The position numbers and the translations under genes are program-made. DNA of 64,000 bases, taken from the NCBI GenBank assembly GCA_041394885.1, contig JAWKHI010000015.1:62001-126000 (forward strand), read 5' to 3'. Position 1 is the first letter of the stretch; every line of letters starts with the position of its first letter. The notes under the pieces were generated by a model, which was given only the letters and a program-made list of their open reading frames with translations, had not been told where the DNA came from and searched no databases. The stretch is from DSOI01 sp041394885 (lineage in GTDB: Bacteria; Acidobacteriota; Terriglobia; Bryobacterales; Bryobacteraceae). This document shows, piece after piece, positions 16,532 through 24,659 of the stretch.

Positions 16532-19286
16532 TGAACCTCAGACCGAGTTGTATGATCCGCCCTCCCGTAGAGCCTACAATCTTGCCGGCGTTGACGTTGG
16601 GCGCCGCCGCGGAACCGATGACCATGTCCGGATCGTTCCAGACGGCGTGGTTCACGAAGTTGAGTCCGACGGCGCTGAACTCAAGGCTTTGCTCGGCGGT
16701 CAACGGGAAGCGCTTGTTGAGGGAAAGGTCATGGTTCTGGTTTCCGGGAAGGCGGAGCGAAGGATGGGTGCGCGCGGCGTCGCCGATGGTGAAATCGGCT
16801 GGCTGGGTGAAGGCGGCGGGATTGAACCAAAGGTCAGGACCGGGGCTCGCCACGGCGGGATCCACGCCGGGTACTGTGCTGACGCGCAGGGCGTCCACCA
16901 CGCCGCCGGTGTTGTTGAATTGGGGCCTAGGCGCCACGGGCGCGCCGCTGGCCACCGTGGTGACGCCGCTTACCGACCATCCCTGGACGAGAAAGCGCAG
17001 CCAGTCTCCGTTCTGTAGGAACCGCCTATTGGGACCGAAAGGCAGCTCATAAGCATAGGTGAGTGAGATCCGGTGTGGGCTGTTGCTCGAGGTAAGAGAC
17101 CACTCGTTGGCGCGATTGTAGTAATCCTGCACTCCGTAGGGTCCGGAGTAATTGTCCATCTGCTTGGAAAAGTCATATCCGGCCGAAAGCGACAGTCCTC
17201 CCGAGGTTCGCTTTTCCAGCCGCAAGTATCCGACGTCGCGGCGGTAACGCCCCTCCGGCCACGAACTATAGACCTCGAACTTCTGGTACTGAGGGAACGG
17301 GCGGAGGGAGCGGTTGAATTGCAGGTCATTGAGCCGGTCCCGGAACGACAGTGCGTCCAGATGAATGGCGTTCGGATTGGAGCCGGAGTTGCCAAGTAGG
17401 AGATTGCGTCCGTCTGCATGGCCGTACCCAAGGGTTAGCGTGATCGATTCCGGCATTTCACGCTCGATGGAAGCCGACATGGATTGATAGGTGGGCTGCC
17501 GGCCGGTGGGTTCGATCAGGTCCGCTTGCGTATCGTTGGCGGCTTCGGGCCGAAGATCCGGGAATGTGCGCGAGCCCGTGAGTCCATCGGCTAATTTGAC
17601 GGCGGGTTCGAGTTGCGGATTCGGCGACACCCAGGTGGGCGTTCCATTGAATGCCTGTGTTCCCCACTGCCCGGAATAGACCGGAATCTGCGAATATGAG
17701 CGCGCGTAGGAGGCACGGGCGACCGTTTTCGCACTACCGCGGATGTTCCAGGAAATACCGGCGCTCGGCTCGGCTTTGACCAGGAACGGCTGGAAGCCTC
17801 GCCCCTGGCCGTTGCGCCCGGCTACGACGAGAGCGCCAGGGCGGCCGTTGACTGGATTGGTGGCGGAGAGGGAGACAGTCGACTGGCGATCGTATTTCTC
17901 GATTCGCGGTCCGCTGGTGTCGAGGTTCATGCCGGCGCTGAGGGTGAGCCCGGGCTGGACTTCCCACTGGTCCCGCAGCGAGACCTGGAATCGAGTGCGC
18001 CGGAAATAGGAAGGCGATTGCACGACGCTTTGCTCGGCGTAGTCGGCAAGGCCCAGCAGGAAGCTCGCGAAGGCGTGGCCGGTGTTGACGATTCCGGGCA
18101 GACTGGTGAGGCCCGCTGAAAACTGGAAACTACCTGAGGGATACTGCGGCCAGAACGAATTCACCTGTTCGCGGACCAACTGGCCACTTACACGGAACCG
18201 GTGCGTCTGCCATCGGGTGGAAAAGCCATCGCTGAGCACGAATGTGTTCCGCGCGGTTCTCGACTGTGGATAGGAACGGCCCATCGACAGATAAGGCTGA
18301 AACTGGTAGCGGGGAAACGGAGCCCCATCGGCGCCGAGCAGGGGGAGATTTTCCGAACGGTCCGTGGCGGCTTCGAACGTGACGGTGTTTACGCTGCGCG
18401 CCGACAGGGTGAGCACATGTTCGAGCGAGGCGCGGCGGCTGCGCCGGTCCCGTGGCACCGAACCCGGGTTGGCGGCTGTGGGAAACCAAGGCGCGGCGCC
18501 GTCGAGCCCATTGGAGAAACTGAGCCCAAAGCCGATGCGATGGCGCTCGCGCATGGTGTGGTCCACGCGGGCGATGATCCCGTCGGCGGCGTTCTGCTCC
18601 GGCGCGATGATGAAGAAGTTGTTCCGGAAGAACGGACCCGCGTCAGTGTTGGGCGCCGGGTACTGCTGGAGCTGTTCCTGCGCCAGTTTGTCCAGCCGCG
18701 ATGCGGGAATCCGGTTCGCGGGAAACGCGGCGCGGTTGAATTGGAGGTTATCGCGCGAGACCGGCTGCGAAGCCGAGAACGCGGGATTGGGGGCGGTACT
18801 GGCCGGGTCAAAGATGGGGAGCGGGTTGCCGGCCGCGTCGACGACGTGGGCCCAGTCCCCGGTGCGCTCGAGCAGGGTGGGGATGGTGCGCAGATAGGTG
18901 CGCTCGATCTTCTCTCGTACTCCCTCGTAGGTGAAGCTGAAGAAAGTGGCCCTGTCTCCGTTGTACAGCTTCGGGATTACAACCGGTCCTGTGACGTGGA
19001 AGCCAAACTGATTGCGGCGCAACAGGCGCTTCTGGCCGCCACGTTGCGCGATTTCGTGTGGGATGGCGTCGAGAAAATCGTTACGAAGATTTTCGTATAG
19101 CCGGCCATGCCATCGCGGGCTGGAGCGGGTTTTGCGAGCTGCCCGCGGCGAGTCCGCACGCAAGCCGAGGTTGCGAGTCTGGATCTGAAATTCGCTGACA
19201 GCCTTTTCGAGTTCCGACGAACGCGTTGGTTGCGCGGCAGCCGGCATGAGAGCGGCCCACAGAAAAATGGCCAGTCTTGCACTCAT
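16524..19286 (-). CDS. Oar-like TonB-dependent outer-membrane barrel with plug region largely missing
   Basis: The 920-residue product starts with a signal peptide (MSARLAIFLWAALMPAAAQ). It then enters the barrel almost at once: RLYENLRNDFLDA near 62-74, RRNQFGFHVTGPVV near 89-102 and ATFFSFTYEGVREK near 112-125 are the first barrel elements of Acidobacterial Oar-like TonB receptors. The carboxypeptidase-regulatory-like domain and most of the plug that normally precede them (some 200 residues) are absent. Later blocks (YELPFGPNRRFL, NDPDMVIGS, and a final LGLRFSF with C-terminal Phe) are typical of a complete barrel. It is likely an outer-membrane transporter or adhesin-like scaffold. No TonB box was seen. 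It starts next to a dyad-rich regulatory region shared with the exopolysaccharide operon. Confidence 0.85.
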   Translation of the reverse strand: MSARLAIFLWAALMPAAAQPTRSSELEKAVSEFQIQTRNLGLRADSPRAARKTRSSPRWHGRLYENLRNDFLDAIPHEIAQRGGQKRLLRRNQFGFHVTGPVVIPKLYNGDRATFFSFTYEGVREKIERTYLRTIPTLLERTGDWAHVVDAAGNPLPIFDPASTAPNPAFSASQPVSRDNLQFNRAAFPANRIPASRLDKLAQEQLQQYPAPNTDAGPFFRNNFFIIAPEQNAADGIIARVDHTMRERHRIGFGLSFSNGLDGAAPWFPTAANPGSVPRDRRSRRASLEHVLTLSARSVNTVTFEAATDRSENLPLLGADGAPFPRYQFQPYLSMGRSYPQSRTARNTFVLSDGFSTRWQTHRFRVSGQLVREQVNSFWPQYPSGSFQFSAGLTSLPGIVNTGHAFASFLLGLADYAEQSVVQSPSYFRRTRFQVSLRDQWEVQPGLTLSAGMNLDTSGPRIEKYDRQSTVSLSATNPVNGRPGALVVAGRNGQGRGFQPFLVKAEPSAGISWNIRGSAKTVARASYARSYSQIPVYSGQWGTQAFNGTPTWVSPNPQLEPAVKLADGLTGSRTFPDLRPEAANDTQADLIEPTGRQPTYQSMSASIEREMPESITLTLGYGHADGRNLLLGNSGSNPNAIHLDALSFRDRLNDLQFNRSLRPFPQYQKFEVYSSWPEGRYRRDVGYLRLEKRTSGGLSLSAGYDFSKQMDNYSGPYGVQDYYNRANEWSLTSSNSPHRISLTYAYELPFGPNRRFLQNGDWLRFLVQGWSVSGVTTVASGAPVAPRPQFNNTGGVVDALRVSTVPGVDPAVASPGPDLWFNPAAFTQPADFTIGDAARTHPSLRLPGNQNHDLSLNKRFPLTAEQSLEFSAVGLNFVNHAVWNDPDMVIGSAAAPNVNAGKIVGSTGGRIIQLGLRFSF

Positions 19287-19782
19287 ACAACCAGTTTAGG
19301 GTAGGTGCATCGAATACTCCAGTCTCGATTTGTAGAAGTACTGGAGCGCGGGGATGAGATTTTCGAGATGAGGGAACGACTATGTAGGAGGGGACGACGA
19401 ATGAAGACATTCGTTTTCCTATAGAGCCCACTGATGTCAGTCGATAGTATGCTTGCGTGCCGGAAGCGTTCGCAGCCGGGCGCAAAGCGAGGCTTGCACC
19501 AAGCCATCGCGAACCCCAGAAACATACGCGGCGGGTGAAGTGTGTCCGGACGCGAAGGATCCGGCCCCGGTTGAGAACCGGTTTGAGGCAGACCCCACGG
19601 CCTCGTGGGGATTAGTCCCGTGCGACTGGCGCGGGGAATCACAGAGAAAACTTGGGCAGCCATGGGGGTCTCGAGCCGTCATGGATCGCGCAATTGCCTT
19701 TGCGCACACCGGGTCCAGTGTGACTGCGCGTGACGATGCGGCACAGATCCGGAGAACACAAACAAGAACGGGAGGGCATGGC
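19287..19782. promoter_or_regulatory. 496-base divergent intergenic region with several dyads and possible alternative RNA structures
   Basis: No gene is supported. It separates the minus-strand barrel gene from the plus-strand polysaccharide operon. Seen: inverted repeat CTCCAGT (19317-19323) / ACTGGAG (19340-19346), 30 bases from the barrel start; hairpin ACGAATG (19397-19403) / CATTCGT (19408-19414) followed by TTTT; hairpin CCGGTT (19567-19572) / AACCGG (19576-19581); and hairpin CCCCACG (19593-19599) / CGTGGGG (19604-19610). AGACCCC (19590-19596) can instead pair with GGGGTCT (19665-19671), which is exclusive with the last hairpin. This suggests an operator plus a structured leader for the plus-strand operon. 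It did not match a riboswitch class I know. No clear sigma-70 boxes were found. Confidence 0.45.
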
Positions 19783-20238
19783 ATGAGCGTATTGCGTCCA
19801 AGGAACCGGCTGGTCAATTTCCGGCTGAGTGAAGACGAATTTGAATTATTGCGAGACTCCTGCGAGCTGTTTGGCGCGCGGAGCATTTCCGATTTTGCGC
19901 GGACATCGGTGCTGGAGCGCCTGTCGCAGCGCGACGGCAGCGTGGAAGGGAATAGTCCTGTGGGCAACGCAAGGGGGGAGAACCCCGTGGGTCAGTTGGG
20001 AACGAAGGTGGCGGAGTTGGAAATGCGGGTGGGGCAGATCCTGAATCTGCTGCAGGCGACGGCGGAAGAAGCCGAGTCCGGAGTGAGGGCCACAGAGGCG
20101 ATTGAGATCGACAACGACGAGGTCGGCACGCTAGGGGTGGACAGAAGCGACGGCGGCGCGATCGAGGTCCAGAGAGGCGAGATGGGTTTGGCCGCCGCAG
20201 GCCTAGCCGGGGTGCCCGCCATGCACGGACGGGTCTGA
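19783..20238 (+). CDS. Ribbon-helix-helix-like protein heading the exopolysaccharide operon
   Basis: The start ATG at 19783 follows a GGGAGG site; the frame is open further upstream but that part is not protein-like. The 151-residue product begins with a basic strand and two helices (RNRLVNFRLSEDEFELLRD then GARSISDFARTSVLERL), the MobC/CopG-like ribbon-helix-helix layout. A coiled-coil segment follows (KVAELEMRVGQILNLLQATA), then an acidic, low-complexity tail. It could be a DNA-binding regulator of the operon it precedes, probably as a dimer or higher multimer. The polysaccharide export gene follows after 37 bases. The DNA-binding role is inferred from the fold pattern. Confidence 0.72.
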   Translation: MSVLRPRNRLVNFRLSEDEFELLRDSCELFGARSISDFARTSVLERLSQRDGSVEGNSPVGNARGENPVGQLGTKVAELEMRVGQILNLLQATAEEAESGVRATEAIEIDNDEVGTLGVDRSDGGAIEVQRGEMGLAAAGLAGVPAMHGRV

Positions 20239-20275
20239 CCAATCCGCCAGGCGAAGGAAATCAACAGGAGGAGAT

Positions 20276-21214
20276 ATGCGCTTACTGATATTGACGGCCA
20301 TGGTGGCAGCGATGACGGCGATGGCCCAGCAACCGCCGGCACCGGTGCGGGCGAATCTGCCGGTGCAGAAGTTGGGTCCGCACGATTTGATCGAGCTATC
20401 GGTGTATGGAGCGCCGGAATTATCGCGCAGCATCCGGGTGAGCGCCGACGGCAAGATCCGTCTGCCGATGTTGAAGCAGGCGATCACGGCGCAGGGCACG
20501 TTCCCCGAGCAACTGGAGGCTAACGTGGCCAAAGCGCTCGGAGACGAGCAGCTCCTTGTCGATCCGGTGGTCACGGTGAACATCCTCGAATATGCGAGCC
20601 GTCCGATCAGCGTGGCGGGAGCTGTAAAGAAGCCGACGACGTTTCAAGCCGTAGGGGCGACGACGCTGCTCGACGCGTTGACAAGGGCCGAGGGGTTGGG
20701 CGAATTGGCCGGCCCCGAGATCCTGGTGACCCGGAAGCAGAAGGGGCCGGATGGGGAGGCGATCAGCCTTGTGCAGCGAATCCCGGTGAAGGGGCTGATC
20801 GATGCTGCCGATCCGGAATTGAATGTTGCCTTGGCGGGCGGGGAAGAGATACGCGTTCCGGAGGTGAGCAAGATCTTCGTCGTCGGCAATGTTCGTAAGC
20901 CTGGGTCCTACCCGGTGCAGGATGCTTCCGACACGACGGTCCTAAAGATGCTGGCGCTTTCGGAAGGACTGATGCCGTTTGCCAACAAGCAGGCGTTCAT
21001 CTACCGGAGAGAGTCCGCTTCGGGGGCGAAAAACGAGATTCCGATCGAGTTGAAGAAGATCATGGACCGGAAGTCTCCCGACGTGCCACTACAACCCAAC
21101 GACATCCTGTATGTGCCAGACAACCGGGGGCGAAGGGTGGGGTTGACGGCACTCGAAAAGATCGTGTCGTTCGGCGCGGCTACGGCGAGCGGCATCCTGA
21201 TCTGGAAGATGTAG
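20276..21214 (+). CDS. Polysaccharide export outer-membrane protein (Wza-like, SLBB domains)
   Basis: The 312-residue protein has a signal peptide (RLLILTAMVAAMTAMAQ, residues 2-18). A Poly_export domain follows (GPHDLIELSVYGAPELSRSI, about 38-57; ISADGKIRLPML-type block), and then two SLBB domains (RPISVAGAVKKPTTFQA and KIFVVGNVRKPGSYPVQ). A C-terminal hydrophobic helix (VSFGAATASGILIW) matches the outer-membrane-spanning helix of Wza. There is no lipobox Cys, so unlike E. coli Wza it is not evidently a lipoprotein. A strong AGGAGGAG ribosome site precedes the ATG. It forms the export channel partner of the Wzc-like kinase two genes on. Confidence 0.94.
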   Translation: MRLLILTAMVAAMTAMAQQPPAPVRANLPVQKLGPHDLIELSVYGAPELSRSIRVSADGKIRLPMLKQAITAQGTFPEQLEANVAKALGDEQLLVDPVVTVNILEYASRPISVAGAVKKPTTFQAVGATTLLDALTRAEGLGELAGPEILVTRKQKGPDGEAISLVQRIPVKGLIDAADPELNVALAGGEEIRVPEVSKIFVVGNVRKPGSYPVQDASDTTVLKMLALSEGLMPFANKQAFIYRRESASGAKNEIPIELKKIMDRKSPDVPLQPNDILYVPDNRGRRVGLTALEKIVSFGAATASGILIWKM

Positions 21215-21251
21215 CGTTGGTTCGGTAGCCGCGCGCAACAACCCGCCGCCG

Positions 21252-21292
21252 GCCCGACCGCGGGCGGAGAGGGTGAGCCGGTCCGGTCGGGC
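21252..21292 (+). promoter_or_regulatory. Inverted repeat / hairpin between the Wza-like and Wzc-like genes
   Basis: GCCCGACCG (21252-21260) and CGGTCGGGC (21284-21292) are exact reverse complements with a 23-base loop. It lies in the only sizeable gap (150 bases) within the polysaccharide operon. There is no T-run, so it is not a classical terminator. It may stabilise the upstream mRNA or act as an attenuator or processing site. Confidence 0.45.
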
Positions 21293-21364
21293 GGATGGCG
21301 TCGCCACACAATTCACGCCTACAAGGTCGAGCCCGATCAGAGGAAATTCGAAACGAGGATAGGT

Positions 21365-23587
21365 ATGCCCAAGGAACCAAATAACGCGTTGATGGCGCCG
21401 ATCGAGCACCGGTTGTCGCCGGTGTTTCCGCCGATGCCGCTGGGGGGATTCGCCCCGCCGGAGGGAGTGGAAGGAGATGCGGCCGCCGTGCCGCTGTCCC
21501 ACTATCTTTGGATCATCAAGCGGCACCGCTGGAAGATATTTGCGTTCGTGGCCGCTGTCACAGCGGCGACGTGGTTGGTCTCCTCGCGGATTACTCCTGT
21601 GTATGAGTCGACTGCCACCGTAGACATCGACCGGCAGTCACCGCAGGGGGTCATCGGGCAGGAGGCGGCGCGGACGGCGCTGAACGACAGCGATCAGTTT
21701 CTGGCTACCCAGATCTCGCTGATTCAGTCCGACTCGGTGTTGCGCCCGGTGGCGGAGAAATACAGCCTCCTCGAACATGAAGGGTTCACCGAGGCCGATC
21801 GCGGAAACTCACCCACGCGGCAGGAAGATGCTCCGGTGCTGCTGAAGAAGCTCCGCGTCAGCCGCCCGGCGAATACCTATCTGCTGAAGATCAGCTACCG
21901 TTCGCCGGATCCCCGGATGGCCGCCAACGTATCCAACGCCGTCGCCCAGTCCTACCTCGAGCACACTTACAATCTGCGCATCCGTTCCTCGGCGAGCCTT
22001 TCGTCGTTCATGGAGAAACAACTCGACGAACTGAGAGCGAAGATGGAGCAGTCCTCGGAAGCGCTGATGCGGTTCGAACGCGAACTGAACGTCATCAATC
22101 CGGAAGAGAAAACCAACATCCTGTCGGCGCGATTGCTGCAGCTCAATACCGAGTACACCAATGCCCAAGCCGACCGTGTACGCCGGGAATCGGTGCGCAA
22201 TTCGGTGGCCGGCGGCGCGAGGCAAGCGGTGCAGGCCTCGGGCCAGGCGGAGGAACTGCGCCGACTCGCCGAGCGCCTCAATGAAGCGCGGGAGAAGTTC
22301 GTGCAGATCCGGTCGCACTTCGGAGTGAACCACCCCGAGTACCGGAAATCGTCGGCCCAGGTGGCCGAAATCGAACGGGCCATGAACTCGATGCAGACCG
22401 ACATAGCCAGTCGAGTCGAAGTGGAGTATCAACAGGCGGCTGCGCGTGAGACGATGCTCCAGCGAGCCGTCTCGGAGACCAAGGGCGAATTCGACCGGAT
22501 CAATTCGCGGTCGTTCGAGTACCAGTCCCTCAAGCGCGAGGCCGAGGCGGACAAGAAGCTCTACGAGGAACTGGTGCGGAAGATCCGGGAAGCGGGGATC
22601 AATGCGGGGTTTCAGAATAGCGCGATTCGGCTGGCCGACTACGCCCGGCCGGCGATCCTGCCCGTGTTTCCCAATATTCGCCTGAATGTCCTGATTGCTT
22701 TCCTGCTTGCCGCGTTTCTGGCGGTAGGCGGCGCGATCATGAGCGACTTGCTCGACACCACCATCCGCGACCCCGAGCAGGTGAGCCGGGCGTTCAACAC
22801 GGAGGTGATCGGCACGCTGCCGTCGGTGAAGAGCTGGCGCGGCCGCCTTGGGACCCTTGCTATGCCGGCCTTGCCTTCGGCGGCGGGTGCGCTGACTAAG
22901 GCCAAGGATGCGCCCGAGAGCGCGATTACCGGATTCGAGGAGGCGATTCGCACGCTGCGGAATTCGATTCTGCTGTCCGACGTCGACCGGCGCCTGCGCA
23001 GCCTGCTGGTGACGAGCGCGTCGCCGAGCGAGGGCAAATCGACCACCGGCGCCCACCTCGCTCTGACCCACGCCGAGCAGGGGAAGCGTACCTTGCTGAT
23101 CGACGGGGATTTGCGCAAGCCTTCCGTCCACAAGCGGTTCAGCATCAATGCGGCACGGGGCCTGTCGAACGTCCTGGTGGAGGGGTGCGATTGGCGCGAA
23201 CTCCTGGTGTCGCCGGAAAACCTGCCTGAGTTGCACATCCTGCCGGCCGGACCTCCCTCACGGCGCGCCCCGGACCTGATCGCCCGAGGCATGGAGGAAC
23301 TGCTCGAACAGGCAGCTCCGGAATACGATCTCGTCATTCTCGATGGACCGCCTCTGCTTGGGTTCGCCGAGCCGCTGCAGATGGCGACCATCGTCGATGG
23401 AGTGGTGGTGGTTGCTCGCGCGGGGTCGACCAATCGGAAGTCTGTGGGCACGGTGTTGTCGACGCTTCGCCGCCTGCGGGCGACGGTGGTGGGGGTCGTT
23501 CTCAACGAGGTCCATCGGGAGATGAGCGACAGCTACCACTACTACAGCTACTACAGCCGCTACTACCAGCAGCCCAAGAACGTTTAG
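21365..23587 (+). CDS. Wzc-type polysaccharide co-polymerase with bacterial tyrosine kinase domain
   Basis: The 740-residue protein joins a Wzz chain-length domain to a BY-kinase. Near residues 43-75 is SHYLWIIKRHRWKIFAF, the first membrane helix and Wzz start. A periplasmic coiled-coil region with a GNVR-like part follows to about 435, then a second membrane helix (LIAFLLAAFLAVGGAIMSDLL). The kinase carries Walker A SASPSEGKSTTG near 555-566, Walker A' RTLLIDGDLRKPS, and Walker B YDLVILDGPPLL. The C-terminal tail (SYHYYSYYSRYYQQ) is the Tyr cluster for autophosphorylation. It controls chain length and export of the polysaccharide together with the Wza-like protein. Confidence 0.95.
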   Translation: MPKEPNNALMAPIEHRLSPVFPPMPLGGFAPPEGVEGDAAAVPLSHYLWIIKRHRWKIFAFVAAVTAATWLVSSRITPVYESTATVDIDRQSPQGVIGQEAARTALNDSDQFLATQISLIQSDSVLRPVAEKYSLLEHEGFTEADRGNSPTRQEDAPVLLKKLRVSRPANTYLLKISYRSPDPRMAANVSNAVAQSYLEHTYNLRIRSSASLSSFMEKQLDELRAKMEQSSEALMRFERELNVINPEEKTNILSARLLQLNTEYTNAQADRVRRESVRNSVAGGARQAVQASGQAEELRRLAERLNEAREKFVQIRSHFGVNHPEYRKSSAQVAEIERAMNSMQTDIASRVEVEYQQAAARETMLQRAVSETKGEFDRINSRSFEYQSLKREAEADKKLYEELVRKIREAGINAGFQNSAIRLADYARPAILPVFPNIRLNVLIAFLLAAFLAVGGAIMSDLLDTTIRDPEQVSRAFNTEVIGTLPSVKSWRGRLGTLAMPALPSAAGALTKAKDAPESAITGFEEAIRTLRNSILLSDVDRRLRSLLVTSASPSEGKSTTGAHLALTHAEQGKRTLLIDGDLRKPSVHKRFSINAARGLSNVLVEGCDWRELLVSPENLPELHILPAGPPSRRAPDLIARGMEELLEQAAPEYDLVILDGPPLLGFAEPLQMATIVDGVVVVARAGSTNRKSVGTVLSTLRRLRATVVGVVLNEVHREMSDSYHYYSYYSRYYQQPKNV

Positions 23588-23615
23588 GACGCCAAAGCCG
23601 ACGAGGTAATACGAA

Positions 23616-24659
23616 ATGAGAGTCTTGCACCTGGTGCCTTCTCTGGGCATGGGAGGCGCAGAGCGGCAACTGTATCTGCTGTGCCGGGAAACGGAAGGGC
23701 GGGTTTCCAACCGCGTGACTGCGATTGCGTCTGAGGGCCGCTGGGCGGCGCCGCTCCGAGAGGCCGGGGTCGAAGTGGAGTGTCTGCACACGCCACTCAA
23801 GGACCCCCGGGTGGTGTGGCGGCTAGCGTCGGCGGTCCGGAGAGCGCAGCCGGATGTCGTGCACTGCTGGCTGCCCTCGGCGAATCTGTTGGGTGCGCTG
23901 GTGGCGGCGGGGCATCCGGTGGTGGCCTCGGTCCGCAATGTGGACGCCTGGAAGCCGTGGATCTATCGGTTGGCCGACCGGGCCGCAGAGCGGTTTTGGA
24001 GCGCGGTGGTAGTGAACTCCTTCGCCGGCGCCGCCCACACACTGTCGCAGGGAGTGGCCGCGGAAAAGGTTCATGTCGTACCCAACGGCATCGAGCCGCG
24101 TACTCCTTTGACGAGGTTGCATCGCGCACGGACGACGGTGTGCGCCGCGAGCCGGCTCGTGCCTCAAAAGCGGGTGGATCTGGTTCTCGACGTCGCGCGG
24201 GCGTTGCCGGAGGCGGACTTCCTGATAGCCGGGGATGGACCGATGCGCGAGCAACTGGAGCGGGAGGCCGGTGCGAACGTCAAGCTGGTCGGACCGCAGG
24301 AGGATCCCGCCTGGCTGTTTGCGAGCTCGGACTTCTTCATCCTGACCTCGGAGCGCGAGGGAACCTCGAACGCATTGCTCGAGGCCATGCAGGCCGGGTG
24401 CGTGCCAGTGGCGACGCCCGCCGGAGACAACGCGAGAATCGTCGAGCACGGAGTGTCGGGGTGGATTGGGTCGCCGGACCGGATGGGTCCGGCGATGCGC
24501 GAGATGCTCGCGGGCTGGAGTTCAATGAGCGCCGCCGCGCGCCGCGCCGCCGGCCGTTACACGGTTCCGGCCATGGTGGAACGTACGCTTCGGATTTACG
24601 AACAGGTGGTGACACATGAAGTCAGCAACACGGATCCTGTACCTGGACTACACCAATAA
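23616..24659 (+). CDS. GT4-family glycosyltransferase
   Basis: The 347-residue protein has the GT-B layout. It starts with VLHLVPSLGMGGAERQLY (the nucleotide-sugar transferase N-terminal Gly loop), has an interdomain ASRLVPQKRVDLVLDVA block near 174, and the C-terminal donor-site motif E-x7-E in SEREGTSNALLEAMQAG. It likely adds a sugar to the lipid-linked repeat unit on the cytoplasmic face. Sugar and linkage cannot be told from sequence. It overlaps the next glycosyltransferase gene by 44 bases. Confidence 0.92.
   Translation: MRVLHLVPSLGMGGAERQLYLLCRETEGRVSNRVTAIASEGRWAAPLREAGVEVECLHTPLKDPRVVWRLASAVRRAQPDVVHCWLPSANLLGALVAAGHPVVASVRNVDAWKPWIYRLADRAAERFWSAVVVNSFAGAAHTLSQGVAAEKVHVVPNGIEPRTPLTRLHRARTTVCAASRLVPQKRVDLVLDVARALPEADFLIAGDGPMREQLEREAGANVKLVGPQEDPAWLFASSDFFILTSEREGTSNALLEAMQAGCVPVATPAGDNARIVEHGVSGWIGSPDRMGPAMREMLAGWSSMSAAARRAAGRYTVPAMVERTLRIYEQVVTHEVSNTDPVPGLHQ

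Noticed and set aside
19561..19671. c-di-GMP (GEMM), cobalamin or c-di-AMP riboswitch in the leader of the polysaccharide operon
   Set aside because: None of the conserved cores of these classes was recognised. The region is kept only as an unassigned structured leader.
21809..23236. Long minus-strand open frame opposite the Wzc-like gene
   Set aside because: The sense strand encodes a canonical BY-kinase. The antisense frame is Arg/Leu/His-rich and shows no family pattern.
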